From Hirundichthys speculiger (lineage: Eukaryota; Chordata; Actinopteri; Beloniformes; Exocoetidae), in NCBI GenBank assembly GCA_018398805.1, contig JAGFBZ010001933.1, positions 43,951 to 107,950 on the forward strand: a stretch of 64,000 bases of DNA, in the 5' to 3' direction. The position numbers and the translations under genes are program-made. A model generated the notes under the pieces. The model made no database searches, had not been told where the DNA came from, and worked only from the letters and a program-made list of their open reading frames with translations. Below are positions 14,401 to 25,396 of the stretch, one piece after another. Every line of letters begins with the position of its first letter. Position 1 is the stretch's first letter.

Positions 14401-14712
14401 TCAGAAGAGTTAAAGCTGTTTTAGCTGCAAAGGATGGACCCACATCATATTGATTAGGAATGGGATGAACTAAAGCTCATGCGAGTCAAGGCGGGTGAGC
14501 GAATACTTTTGGCAGTATAGTGCATTTGCTCATGCAGGTTATGCTGTGGTTGCGAAGTGTAACTGGGACTCTTAAACTTTCTCTCCTTCACTTTCAGTCA
14601 CCAGTATGATCCGATGGCCGGCCCAGGACACGAGCTTGAGATGAATGACATGATAGCAGACCGGGAGATGAAGAAGATGGTGATGGATCATAGATCTCGA
14701 CAAATTCAGTGA
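1630..14712 (+). CDS. vWA - ubiquitin-conjugating (E2) - U-box fusion protein, 5' partial
   Basis: Seventeen phase-consistent exons: 1630-1773, 1900-2035, 2275-2425, 4375-4511, 4612-4723, 5569-5632, 5715-5918, 6128-6273, 6681-6799, 7151-7272, 7373-7470, 8021-8172, 8465-8589, 9345-9490, 10127-10229, 10317-10454 and 14598-14712. They give 736 visible residues. Residues 1-248 form a region I do not recognise. A vWA domain follows (about 249-420) with a full MIDAS: DTSSS at 252-256, T328 and D360. An E2 fold spans about 480-640, with [20 protein letters not shown] and active-site Cys583 in GRICHNIF; the usual HPN is HCN (573-575). A U-box follows (about 660-720, [17 protein letters not shown]). 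The expected role, inferred from the domains, is a single-chain E2/E3 ubiquitin enzyme with a metal-dependent binding module. The first visible exon opens at an acceptor in phase 0, so the start codon is upstream. Exon 16 carries one extra base near 10410 that creates an early stop. Confidence 0.85.
2548..3750 (+). mobile_element. Degenerate Tc1-like transposon interrupted by an unidentified insert
   Basis: 2715-2965 reads as Tc1 transposase remnants ([16 protein letters not shown], then [10 protein letters not shown], then a match to the catalytic-region SPDLNP coding sequence). The match resumes near 3560-3700 with the C-terminal and 3' end of the same family. About 0.6 kb of unrelated sequence (about 2966-3558) sits between. 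The left end resembles the ACTATATGG-type Tc1 terminus. It lies within an intron of the vWA-E2-U-box gene and is not functional. Confidence 0.65.
2966..3558. other. Unidentified insert within Tc1 relic, with T27-G14 tract
   Basis: It includes a long poly-T run directly followed by poly-G (about 3268-3305). After a possible acceptor (CAG at about 3404) an open frame reads [18 protein letters not shown] and continues acidic and Thr-rich into Tc1 sequence. It could be a captured exon fragment or chance. No family is recognised. Confidence 0.35.
5110..5255. repeat. Two imperfect direct copies of a ~60-bp sequence
   Basis: 5115-5170 and 5200-5255 share the pattern AGGTG...AATGCT...GGTCAGAGG...ACTGCAGGTCAGTATGT with small gaps. 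It is intronic and no function is seen. Confidence 0.5.
7592..7726 (-). mobile_element. tRNA-derived SINE
   Basis: On the minus strand the head reads GGATAGCTCAGTGGTTTAAG (pol III box A) and later GGTTCCAATCC (box B). A body follows ending in the CTTTGCTGCACGTCTTCCCC type of sequence seen in teleost SINEs. It is intronic. The anticodon arm is not tRNA-like, so this is not a tRNA gene. Confidence 0.7.
9655..9720 (+). mobile_element. 3' tail of a non-LTR retrotransposon
   Basis: The sequence reads AATTCCCCCTTGGGGGATCA, then ATAAAGTTTATC, then short TCTAA-like repeats. This is the hairpin-plus-microsatellite 3' end typical of fish LINEs. The rest of the element is absent. Confidence 0.6.
12074..12119. 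repeat. Perfect 21-bp inverted repeat with 4-base loop
   Basis: Arms 12074-12094 and 12099-12119 are exact reverse complements around ACAC, inside the hAT element. It could form a cruciform or hairpin. No known role. Confidence 0.85.
12791..14187. mobile_element. Second hAT-type element nested in the first
   Basis: The terminal inverted repeats are CAGTGTTGCCAGATTGGG and CCAAATCTGGCAACACTG. The exact 8-bp target duplication GCAGCCCG is at 12783-12790 and 14188-14195. Subterminal GGGCGG motifs recur at both ends. It is non-autonomous. Confidence 0.9.
13099..13792. mobile_element. PIF/Harbinger-type MITE nested in the second hAT
   Basis: The inverted ends are AGCCGGGCATACACTGTGCG and CGCACAGTGTATGCCCGGCT. 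A 3-bp TAA duplication is present on both sides (13096-13098 and 13793-13795), matching Harbinger TWA preference. The interior is rich in CGA/TCG motifs and has no transposase. It is the innermost of four stacked insertions. Confidence 0.88.
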
Positions 14713-15105
14713 ATCTGTGGAGAAAAGCTTTGATTCACAAAGTCCATGTTTAATGTTCGGACAGTGTGAGATGGTTTCAAAAAGTAGCTTAGAAACGTGC
14801 ATGTTGATTTGAATATTTTGGTTCCAGGCCTACGGGTTTGACTGTGTGGTTTTAATTCCACACCAGCCCAGTAAGTTATGTTTGAAAAGGCCTTTTTGTA
14901 CATATTATAAAAGTATCTGTATGACTCATGCTTTAATTTTTGATGAAACTATAAGTAGTAGTAAATGTCAAAAAACTTGCATTTAATCTTTTTTCTCTTA
15001 GCCTTATTGCTCAATATTTTTTCCTATGCAGTTTTATTTTCTGAACTTTTAAAAGTTTTAACTTGAGTTTTTTGTGATACAAGCTGATTTGTATTGTGAG
15101 TTCAG

Positions 15106-15111
15106 AATAAA
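15106..15111 (+). terminator. Poly(A) signal AATAAA, vWA-E2-U-box gene
   Basis: This is the first canonical AATAAA after the stop at 14710-14712, giving a 3' UTR of about 0.4 kb. Confidence 0.55.
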
Positions 15112-15129
15112 GAATGGAGGAAAAAGTAG

Positions 15130-15950
15130 CCATTAAATTATTTGTTTATGTAAACTTTTCACATGTTTACTACATGTTGCTATCGACAGAATTTTAAGTA
15201 GGACTGACAATGTACTTTTTTTTAAAAACTGCAACAGATAATTTTTACGTTGTGCAATTTAGATTTCAAATTAAGATATCACAAACTCATTTTTACAAGC
15301 ATCTTGACGCAAGATACTTGCGGTCAGTTACCAGTTTGAAGAGTATGTCAACATTTCATAAAATTTTAAGTATTCTTAAAAACTCGAACAAGGTTTTCTC
15401 ACTACTAAGGGTTTTTTTTTTGTTTTGTTTGTTTTTTTACTCATCTGATACAGATGACCATGCAGGCTTGCAGAGTCATTTAGTGGTTTAGGGTCACCTG
15501 TTTCAGTCGCGTGATTTTAGACTTTGAGAGGAGGAAAACCCACGCAATCACGGAGAAAAGACCATGAACCGATTTGTACGGGGAGGTTTCTTATTGGCGT
15601 TCTCTCCATGCGTTGTGGTTTGTCTCCCTGATCGCTGCATGACATCTTTCACGTATCTTTAACGAGTTATTTATAACGCGTGGCCCCACTAACCAAGCTT
15701 TGACATGCTTTTTACGTCACTTTGATTATAGGAAGTATTTTCATCTTATTACAAAATTAAATTATACATACATAACGAACGTGAACGAGGACAAAGGTGC
15801 ATGTTATTGTTCTATGAGTATTTTTTTACAAGACTAGCTAGAGCTTTTCGAAAAGCTAACTATTTAAAATTAAAGTTTCACTCCTCCGTTCTGATCGAAC
15901 TAAGAAAACACCCGCATAGATGGGCCTTTATTTTGAAAACCATAACCGGA
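15130..15950. other. Intergenic, no gene seen
   Basis: It lies between the vWA-E2-U-box gene and the first THEM6-like gene. It is AT-rich with a poly-T stretch near 15412. The downstream part probably includes the promoter of the THEM6-like gene. A plausible non-coding first exon ends at the GTAAGT donor at 16062. Confidence 0.45.
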
Positions 15951-16439
15951 AGTGCTTGACAGTTTGGCTAAATGCTGAACTCCGCAAATTCGAGTTAAAC
16001 CTCATTACACGGTGTTTGGTGTAAACAGGGCAGGAGACACTGGGAAGACGAAAGCTTTCATGTAAGTTTGTACGCTTTTTTCTTCAGGTTTTTTTTTTTT
16101 TTGGTGTTGGTTAGAGCACCCTGGAACGGTTTTCCTTTTCCCTTTTTTTTAAGTCTTAGGTGCCTGTATTCTGTTTCTCAAACAACATAGAGATACATTT
16201 TCAGGTTTTGTGAATATTTATTTAAAAATGATCACTCTCTGACTCCAGTTCAGTAAAATACTATGATCTACTGTGCCGTATTACTGCGGTCGCGGCACTG
16301 ACTTACTGTTTTTTGTTTTTTGCGATGAAAAGTGCGATAATCTCATACTACTACTATTATTTGTAAATCGCTTTTTATAAAGGTGGGCATAAAAATGCTT
16401 AGTAGTAGTTATAAAAATACGCATTCAGAACTTATTACT

Positions 16440-17330
16440 AATGAAAATATTTAGACTTAAATTGCATGTTCGCTGAAGTCGAGCAACATTTGAAGGGTCG
16501 ACCAGCCTTTCCTGACAAACCTGTTCACGCACACGTTTCATGGAAAGTGGAGTTGGTGAAACCACCTCCAATCTGTTTGTGGTGTGCAGTTGAGATTAAA
16601 CCCTGTGAGGATTCAGGTAAAGAAGGGTGTCGCCACCAGTTCAGAGGTCAACACTGGCAGCAGGCTGGTGTGAATCCGCCTGCCCGATGGCATTGTGTCA
16701 AGAAGGGAAGCAAAGGAGTCAAATCTAAGAAAAAGGCCAAGAACAGACTGAATTTCTGCTGGAAAAACAGAAATTGAACAGTTTATTTTCTCCAATGAAG
16801 CCCCCTCCCTGATAGTCTTCAGGAGAAAAGGTGAATGCTGCAATGAGTCTTGCTTCATGCCAACATCCTGAGACCATCCGTGTTTGCTTCTCATTTAAGA
16901 AAGTTGCTTCACTCACACTTCTACCCCAAATGAAATGTGCTCCAGGAGTTATTTCTCCCAGCAATCCAAGAGCAAATCACTGAGGATCTGTGAAGGTTTC
17001 AGAATGATATAGCATCATGTCAAAAGGTGAAAGTGATGAACTGGTCCAGAGATCATGGCATCAAAACTTTGACTTTGACTCCACAAATCTCGATCCCATC
17101 AAGAACCTGGGATCAGACCTCAAAGTGTGAGAGGACATGCACAAAATAAAAGATTCAGAGCACTAAACAGCAATAATGGACCTTCATCACCCAGGACTTG
17201 AGATATCAGTAATTCCAGATGTGTTGAAGAAGGCTCAACATCATAAGCATTCACTTTTTGGATAAATCTGATGTAGTTACCTTTGAAACTTATAAAAGGC
17301 ATCTAAGTATTGTCCAGCATCCCAAAAACA
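16440..17330 (+). mobile_element. Highly degenerate Tc1-like transposase relic
   Basis: Across several frames the translation keeps Tc1 landmarks in order: FSNEAP, then LPAIQEQITEDL, FQND, KVKVMNWSRDHGI, a decayed DLNPIKNLGSDLK-like segment, and VLKKAQHHKHSLFG near the C-terminus. It lies in the probable first intron of the first THEM6-like gene. No terminal repeats were resolved, so the ends are approximate. Confidence 0.55.
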
Positions 17331-17656
17331 AGAACTAAGAACACTAAAACCGGCACCCAAACATCTGCCCACAAAATCTGCTGTTTTTATTTATTTTTCT
17401 GAATGTTCTGTTTCTTTGATCTATAGGAATCTTTCTGATATAGTTAATGATTTATGTGAGCATTTGTAAAAACAATATACAGAAAAAGAGAAGGGTGGAC
17501 AGTTTAGAGCCAGTCTGATGGCAGTTGGGAGTTGTTTGTGGTATCTGTGTCATTCAATTGTTGGACTTTTTTTTTGTAGGATTTGTTGATGCCATCTTGA
17601 ACTGTTTTATGACCAACATTAATTCCTCGACGTGTCTATGGTCTTTTGTCAGAGAG

Positions 17657-18363
17657 ATGTGGTGGGTCCTGTGGGTGCTTGCCGCCTTGCTGGCTCTCTT
17701 TTGCACCCTGGACGTGTGGTACTTCCTGCGGGTGGCTGCTGTGGTCCTCCGGGCCTGGTTTCAGCCTCCAGTCTGGGACGTCACTGCAGAGCAGGTCCTA
17801 ACAGGCCGGGTCACTCCGCATGACATCGATATGTGTCACATGAACAATGCTCGTTACCTCCGGGAGTGTGACTTCGCCCGCTACTCTCTCTACACGCGTA
17901 ACGGCGTGTGGAAGGCATTGCGAGCCCTCGGAGCGTCGGCGGTCGTGGGGGCTACCACCATCCGTTACCGCAGGGCTCTGTGCATCGGAGAGGGTTACGA
18001 GCTGCGTAGTCGGATTGTCACTTGGGATGACAAAGCCTTTTTCTTGGAGCAGAGGTTTGTTTCAACGAAAGATGGGCTGGTGTGTGCCGTCATGTACTGC
18101 AAGCAGAGCGTCATACGCAGCAGTCCAGACAAAATCATGCAGCACCTGTGTAAAAGGAAGGTAAGCGAGGAAATGGGTGTTTCTCCATTGGTAGAATAAA
18201 CACCGTGACTGACAACTACTGAAGGACATTGAGCTTTTGGTTTGGTTCCTTGCAGGTGGAGTGCCCCGAGTTTCCAGAGGACCTTCAGCACTGGGTCAGC
18301 TTCATCTCAGCCAGCAGCCAGGCCCTCCGAGCCGAGAGCGGTCTGGAGGAGAAGAACAAATAA
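17657..18363 (+). CDS. them6: THEM6-like protein, copy 1
   Basis: Two coding exons, 17657-18160 and 18256-18363, give 203 residues; human THEM6 is about 208. The N-terminus is a hydrophobic anchor (residues 1-20, [15 protein letters not shown]). A hot-dog fold thioesterase-like region follows with the family motifs [37 protein letters not shown] and [19 protein letters not shown]. Family members are ER-associated; the enzymatic activity is not settled from sequence. I start at 17657 because an acceptor (CAG at 17650-17652) directly precedes AGAG-ATG, the same arrangement as in copy 2. An in-frame upstream ATG at 17609 is possible but unsupported by copy 2. A likely non-coding first exon ends at 16061. 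The 3' UTR has ATTAAA at 18637. Confidence 0.9.
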
Positions 18364-18985
18364 GGGATTGCAGCTGCAGATCCTGGCTTTGTACAAGCCA
18401 GCCAGTTTATGGACTCAAGAATCACGGGCTTCCACCTTTTCACAAAAACTGGACTAAAACACTGTTGTGCCTATACTTTGCACTAAAGGTACTATTTGTA
18501 CAATTAAGCTCTACTTCAACTCCATTGTTTACAAATGAGGAATGTTGGAATCACTACATTGCATTGTTTTGCAAAATAATGGTAAATAATAGTTTAGTAA
18601 TTGAAAACTTTATGAATTTATCATGTAAGAGCAATGATTAAAAGTTCTCTGTGTAGTTTTGAGTTTTTAATATGTTATGGATGTCACCACACTACTAATA
18701 TCAATATGAAGGGTTACAAAATGAGGAAAATAATTAAATGCTTCCTTCTTTATGTTCTTTATGATGAGGAAACTGCTTTAAAGAGAGAAGTGACAGGAAT
18801 GTGATGGTGAATGAGAGTTTGGCTCTGCAGCAACACAACATGAATGCCTTAGCTTGAGACGTTTTAAGGAATTGAACAGTTACACTCAACCTGCTCACAG
18901 CATTATTAAAGGGGAGTTGGTAGTAATTTCACCAGGAACAGAATTGATTTATTGTCAAGCAATCTTCGGCAAACAATCCTTTGTT

Positions 18986-19068
18986 TACCAGGAGTGGGGT
19001 TTGAACCCACGAGAGCATTTGCTCATTGGATCTTAAGTCCAACGCCTTAACCACTCGGCCATCCTGGT
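18986..19068 (-). tRNA. tRNA-Leu (UAA)
   Basis: The 83-nt minus-strand sequence begins ACCAGGATGGCCGAGTGG (acceptor, D arm, box A) and has anticodon loop ACTTAAGA (TAA). It has a long variable arm as in Leu tRNAs, box B GGGTTCAAACCCC, and ends CTCCTGGT plus discriminator A. The acceptor stem pairs fully. No run of four T lies immediately downstream, which is unusual for pol III termination. Confidence 0.88.
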
Positions 19069-19119
19069 TGTTGATTTGGTTCTGTCTCTTACATTTTAAA
19101 ATTTAGAAAAAGTGTTGGG

Positions 19120-19925
19120 AAAAAAAACACTGTTAGAGGAGGAACTGTAAGGTAACATGACTGGCCAGAACTGAGTTGAATATGAAACCTCTCTATTCAG
19201 TCAGTTTGCATGAGATACATGTCCGAAACAACACTCATACATATTGCTTATCACATTTCTTAAAACACGACGTGGATGGTGGTTAGATACCTCTCCATGT
19301 CACTAGTAACTGGCCAATTACATTTGGTTGCACATATGTCCAACCTCTGTACAGAGCCGAGCCCAAGAAGATACCATTTTTCAAAAATCCTGGCTCAATC
19401 TGACTGAGAGTCTACCAGATCTCTGTCTTTCTGAGCCCAGCGCTGCCTTGCTGTGTGACCGTAATAAATGTTTCTGAACCAAAGATTTCTCTGGTCTGTT
19501 CTTGGGCTTCTAACAGTCACATCTCTACACTGTTGTAAAAAACTGTTGCACTTTGTTATTACTTGCACTAGGAGACTGTTCTGCACACACTGTATATTCA
19601 AATACCAAACTGGATCCATTTTAACACTGAGCACTATGGACTGAAAAATCTAAGGTCCACCACACTAATGTTTTGTATAGCTTAATGTGTCATTTGTAAA
19701 TTATGTTCACAATTTTTGCTTATAGTGTACATTCATGTATTGCACAAATCCACCATTATACTTCATAGTATCTTGTATGTTGATATTACATTCATCTGCA
19801 CATCATGTTGATAGTATATACCCACTTATAAATTATGCCTATAGTACTGCCTTTACCCTTTAGCCAAACATATTATTACATATTCTAGATAGTGTATGTC
19901 CTGCAGTTGCTGCTCAATCATCTGA
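19120..19925. other. Intergenic, nothing recognised
   Basis: I see no exon, RNA gene or clear repeat terminus between the tRNA-Leu and the LINE relic. Confidence 0.4.
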
Positions 19926-19929
19926 TCTT

Positions 19930-20420
19930 AAAATATGAACAAGACAAAGGAGATGACTGTGAATTTCAGGAAGACCAGGATTAAATCAAACAGCATTTCC
20001 ATCATGGGAGAAGAAGTGGAGGTGAACAACAGACTGGGCTGGCGATGCAACACTGATGCTGTTTATAAGAAGGGACAGAACAGACTTTACTTCTTGAGGA
20101 AGCATAGGTCCTTCAGTGTTTGAAGCAAGATGTTGCATATCTTCTACAAGTCTGCTGTTGAGAGTTCAGTCCTATCTGCAGTCATCTGTTGGGGAAGCAG
20201 CATCAGAGCCAGTGACTTAAAGAAACTGAATTAACTTACAAAAGAGTCTCTGAAAAACATCATGGACAGCCCTGAGCATTCTCTTAACAACACAATGATC
20301 TGCTGTAGCACAGACTGCAACAGGAGATCCTGCCTGCCCAAGATATAACCACCGACGGTAAAGCTGATGACAACGGCTGCATTTCCCTTTGAAGATTAGT
20401 AAAGTATTATAGAACTGAAT
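19930..20420 (+). mobile_element. LINE reverse-transcriptase C-terminal relic (L2/Rex-like)
   Basis: Translation in shifting frames gives NKTKEMTVNFRKTRIKSN, then NNRLGWRCNTDAVYKKGQNR, LYFLRKHRSF and, after a stop, HIFYKSVVESSV-like and VICWGSSI. This order is typical of the region after the RT domain in fish CR1/L2-group LINEs. It is 5' truncated, with several stops. A GAATTGAATTATTG tail follows. Confidence 0.72.
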
Positions 20421-21238
20421 TGAATTATTGCACTTCTGGTTCGATACTAAACTAAATTGAATTTACATTTAAATATAAAAGCTTTAAAACTTGTTTTTTT
20501 TTTCACTTGATGGGTAAGATATACATTGTTTACATTGTTAGGTATTAGCTTGTGTAGCGTACAGATGCAGGTGCCTGGATGTCATTACCATGCCGACAAA
20601 TCAACCAATGAGACTGCATGTCGTCACACACCAGGAAGTCATGCTCATTGAATCTACCGGCTTTCCTGAAGTTGCACCTCATTCCATGGTAGCGCTTTTC
20701 CCGGGATTCACGGTGAGTTTGACAGTTATAGAAAAACACTTATGTTGTGTTTACGACTTTTAATTATATGTAAACAGAGAAAAATGGAAAAGTTGCGACT
20801 TTGGCTCGAGTTGATGCGCTTTTCCTCCAAGGCCACCAGCTTCCTGCAGCTAGCAGCTAAGCTAACAGAGCTGTTCGTTCATTTGAACAGAGCCGCGTTA
20901 GCTCCTCAGTCTTCTCAAGGTTGAAGTGGCTGGTTGTGATTATATGCTGCCTCTGTATTTTAAGTAGGAATATCAAGTGAGTGATTGTAAAAGTACTGAC
21001 CTCTTCCCCCCACACACATCTGCATTGACATTGATGAGGTCAAAGATGCATTTAGTTGAATACTGAGGGTGATCATACATTCAGAATACACCTACAACAG
21101 AAGAAGTTATTGCATGATCTGACATAAATACAGCCAGTGAAGCCATCTGTAAATCTTGAAATGGGTTTATTAGAATTTGACTTTAAATGCACACGTTTGG
21201 TTTCTTATATGTAATATTTGATTTGTTGTTCTAGAGAG

Positions 21239-22181
21239 ATGTTGCTGCTGGTGCTCAGCGCCCTCCTCCTGCTCTTCTGCAACCTGGATGTATGGTATTT
21301 CCTGCGGGGGGCCCAGGTCTTTTTCCAGGCATATTTCCTACCCAGAATAGGGGACATTCTAGCCGAGCAAAGTGTTGAGGGCATGGTCCTGCCCCACGAT
21401 TTGGACTACTTGGGCCACATGAACAACTCTCGATATCTGAGGGAGTGTGACTTTGCTCGTTTCCACCATTACATGAGAAATGGGCTCTTTATGGCCTCAT
21501 GGAAACTGGGGGCCAAAATGGTGGTAGGGGCCTCCACCATCCGGTACCGACGCTCCTTGGCCTTCCGAGAGGCTTTTGAGATTCGGACCAAAGTGCTCGG
21601 CTGGGACGATAAGGCTTTTTACTTGGAGCAGCGCTTCGTGTCCAAAAAAGATGGCTTTGTGTCCGCAGTCATGCTTTGTAGGCAGAACGTGGTACGCTGC
21701 AGCCCAGAGAGGATTATTGAATTTGTCTGCAAAAAAAAGGTGAGTAATTTAAACAGCATTTTCTTTACTGATCAACGGGCAGAATTTTTCTTAAGGGTTT
21801 GGTTTGTTGAGCTTGTTAAATGTGAGAATACTGGTCAATGTTCTAATGAAAAATTTATTTCAGATTCAGCTACAGATATATTCTGATTCATGATGATTCA
21901 TTCTCTTATTATTGAACTTATCGTTATGGTTGTTAAATGTCAGAAACCACAGTTAATATCACAAATGACAAAGGAAAGCCTGAAATCATGTCAATTGAGA
22001 AACTTAAACTATTTCATTGTTTTGTGTGTGTGTGTTTTTGATAACAAAATGTTTATCCTGCATTTATGTGTAGATGGAATGCCCCGAGTTTCCTGAGGAG
22101 CTCAAGCACTGGATCAGCTTCATTTCAGCCAGCAGCCAGGCACTGAGAGCAGAGAGTGGGTTGGAAAATAAGAACAAATGA
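21239..22181 (+). CDS. them6: THEM6-like protein, copy 2
   Basis: Coding exons 21239-21739 and 22074-22181 give 202 residues. It is a paralogue of the gene at 17657-18363 with the same intron position. The last exon differs at only about 5 of 35 residues by my count. It has an N-terminal hydrophobic segment ([13 protein letters not shown]), then [50 protein letters not shown] and a [19 protein letters not shown] end. The start is placed just after the acceptor TTCTAG-AGAG. A likely non-coding first exon ends at the GTGAGT donor near 20711. Tandem duplication of an ancestral gene is the simplest origin. Confidence 0.9.
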
Positions 22182-23330
22182 AGCCACATCATGACACCAT
22201 CAATCATGAATATATACACTTATCAAGGCATTGCACACACATGCAGCACTTATACATGCACATTAACATGTGGTAGAAAGTTTTAGTTGACTTCCAAAAA
22301 TCCATGTATGTCTGATTTTGGTCAGTCTTACTGTGTATTTTTGTATGATGTGGAATTCTCAACATATGACAGCTAAATACAAAAACTTGAACAGTAAAGG
22401 AGTTATTCTCTTAAAAGAAAAAAAGTGAACCTGGAACGTAGCTTTATTCTTTATCCTTTAAGTAGTTGACTCTGAAAAGTCTGGTTTCAAACATCTTCAT
22501 TCTCATTTAGCAAAATCATCTGAATTCAGATAAGCATGTAGTAAACAAGTTAATCTTCCATTAACATCAGTGCATGTTTTACAACAATCAGAATATTTTT
22601 CGTGCCTGTTTCTTGTAGTTTACAGTTACAGAGTTATAACTTTTAACATAAACAGGTGTGATGAAATACTTGAATAGACAGATTGAGCATTTACTGAAAT
22701 ATTTTATTCTTCCCTTCAATATTTTGCACAAATTAATCCCTGTTGAATATTTTAAAGGGAATATTCCATTTTGAGGGATCCATTTATTAGCACACTATTT
22801 GCTCTCTTGCCATATTTAAAAACATGTGGACAGCTTTTTGATTGGAACTGCATGTGTAAATTTATTTTTAAAAGACAATGTATAAATTTCAATTGGCAGG
22901 TCTAATAAGCAAATGATAAAGAGGTTGCTGGCAACTTTTAAACATGTGCAATGCAGATAAACACTGAATGCTTGAATGTTCATATTGAGGTAAAACAGAT
23001 TGAAATGTGTAACCTTTTCAGATGTGCATCAGAGCTTTTCTTTGTGACCAAAGTAATGTAATGTTCTGTGTTGGGGAAATTAGACTTTTTAAAGATGTAT
23101 GGCCGATCTGTTGTCTGACATGTTGTCAATTCGTTGACTAGAAAATCCTGTTTATTATTTTGAAGTTTGAAGATATGCATTGTATTTTTATTTTCCACTT
23201 AAGATTATGTATGATTTGTTGAAACTGATTTATTTATCAAGTATTATTTATTGTATTTGGTCCTTGAACTGCATTTTAAAGTAAAAATATACTGGAAACT
23301 GTACTTGAGTGATTACATCTTCTTTATAAG
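22182..23330. other. 3' UTR and intergenic, no gene seen
   Basis: AT-rich sequence after the second THEM6-like gene, with no recognisable element before the Gypsy LTR at 23331. Confidence 0.45.
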
Positions 23331-23669
23331 TGTTATGCCCCAGACTAGGGGGGGAACAGAGCAAAACAAAACCCCCACCCCTCTCTTCCTTTTCCGAGGA
23401 CAACCATGCAACAATGACTTTGCAGTCCAAAAGAGATGTTTATTTAACTCATTATGAGCAATAGCAATATCATCTTCAGGGAGGGCATGGCCAACATAAG
23501 ATACTTCCCACCCATCTTACCTGGAAAAGAAAAACATGACAAACTAACATCCCTGGTTAGAAAAAGGAGAAAAACCCATATCAACAAAAACCCTGAGCCC
23601 AGGAGGGGGCCTAGCAGCAGTCCTACAAACAAAATAGAAATTAAATACAAATGACCAAGGGTCATTACA
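23331..23669 (-). repeat. 3' LTR of the Gypsy element
   Basis: It starts TGTTATGCCCCAGAC and ends GGGTCATTACA on the plus strand. It is shorter than the partner LTR, lacking an internal segment of about 250 bp. Confidence 0.75.
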
Positions 23670-25396
23670 CCCCACCCCCCCACCTAAGATCAAACATTTC
23701 TGCCCCTCAGGAAATGTTTGATCACAGAACAACATACCGAATTGAAGCACCAACCCAGGGCAAAGCATCTGCCACAATGTTGTCTGTTCCCTTTATGTGA
23801 CGAACCCTCACATTAAAATCCTGTAGTAACAAGGACCACCACATAAGGCGGCTGTTGTTGGGTGTACGTGACAAAAACACAAGGGGGTTGTGGTCTGAGA
23901 ACACCCAGACTGTGACAGAACTTGACCCAACATAAATCTCAAAATGTTATAAAGGCCCACAACAACACCAGGCCTCCTTTTTAGTGCAATGGTGCTATAA
24001 TGCACTTGATGTTCATTTTTGGGGGGAAATGTAAAAAAAAAAAAAACAAGGTCATCAACACCCTTCTCATCTGGCAAAATCTCAGAAACAGACACTTTTG
24101 GATTCAGAGGTGGGGCTGCTCGAATCATCTGGCACACAAATAGGAATGCGATAGGTCTGTCATCTCACCCAGCTTACGAGCGCAGGCGTGTGTAACGACG
24201 CACGCAGGGAAAAACAGGGTGAGTCGGGTGGTAAAGAAACACCAACGTCAGCAATAGGAATTTCAGTTACCTTGGGAACAGTAGTTTTTACTGCCAAATA
24301 ATTTCTGAGGATGAGATCAACTACTGAGATGGGCTGATCACACACTCCAACACGTTCTGGACCAGACACCAATGAGCAAGAGAGGGTAACAGAGTGAACT
24401 GGCACACTTAAAACATTTAATCCGATGCCCTACACTAGCAAATCTTACCCACAGTAAGACTGGTCAGAGAACGGCAAAACTCCACGACAAACTATGAATG
24501 TTGTTTATCATTTCCTCAGCAATCTCCTTGCTGTGTTTGTCGAATGTCCCCTTGACGAAGAGTGCACTTGGCACTCATGTCACACAGAATGGTTATAGGA
24601 ACCATGTTCCCCTCATTTCCAGGCAAGGAGATAAAACCTTAAGAAGCAAATGGTTTAAAATCCTCAACCTCATTTAACACCATCGGGTGGGATGCAGGTT
24701 CTTTTTCAGCAGAGTGCTGATCAGCACAACAGCAGATGGCCCTTTTCTTTTGATCTTAGCTTTTTTCAGAGCTGGACAAACCGAAATGAGATGACCAGAC
24801 TTGTGGCAATAAAAGCATGCACAACTTTCACCTGCAGCAGAGGTAGGACGCCGGAAGGCCTTTGGTGACCGAGGCTTGTTATCTGACACGGAGACAATTT
24901 CTAAACTTTTGCCGGTAGGCTTCCGGCACCAACTCATGCACGTAGCACAGTGGTTTTAACAATATCATAATTTAGGCTTTGTTCCACCGAGAGTGCCTTC
25001 CCTATCAACATGCACTGGAGTAATAAAGACCAAACATCTTTTGGCCAGTTAAGGGTGGTGGCAATTTGCTCAAAAGCATTGAAGTAGGAAACTACTTCAG
25101 CTTCCCTGAAAGGTGGGGCGAGTGTGATATGATGGCTGGAACAACAAGCTCCCTCAACTCCAACCTCCAGGCACCCAATGGCAAGTCTGCACCAAGCCGA
25201 GTGGCTAACATCAAATACAACACACAACAAGCATCTACCTGGGGTAAGGTAGGATTCACCTTAAACACATCAAGGTCAAACTCCATAGTGCCACAGGGGA
25301 AGAGAAAAAAAAAAGTAAAATCAGTACAAATTCAAAAATATATCTATGGAACTCACCCAACACATGGAGAAAACAGAAATAAATAACTCAATCATT

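Larger units (their letters stand above)
10523..14522 (+). mobile_element. Tc1-like transposon, split by nested insertions
   Basis: The terminal inverted repeats are CACTATATTGCCAAAAGTAT at the left and its near complement (AATACTTTTGGCAGTATAGTG) at the right. The left flank is TA; the right flank has mutated to CA. Transposase remnants run through 11110-11420 ([20 protein letters not shown], in several frames) and resume at 14206-14350 ([20 protein letters not shown], the DDE-region Asp-Pro-Asp-Leu-Asn type motif with one change). It sits in the last intron of the vWA-E2-U-box gene. Stops and frameshifts make it inactive. Confidence 0.88.

Noticed and set aside
16466..16777. 103-codon plus-strand frame as a host gene
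   Set aside because: It lies just upstream of, and runs into, a decayed Tc1 transposase and has no domain or splice support of its own.
17609..17656. Upstream in-frame start for THEM6-like copy 1
   Set aside because: A CAG acceptor at 17650-17652 directly before AGAG-ATG matches the second copy's arrangement, so the upstream ATG is probably intronic.
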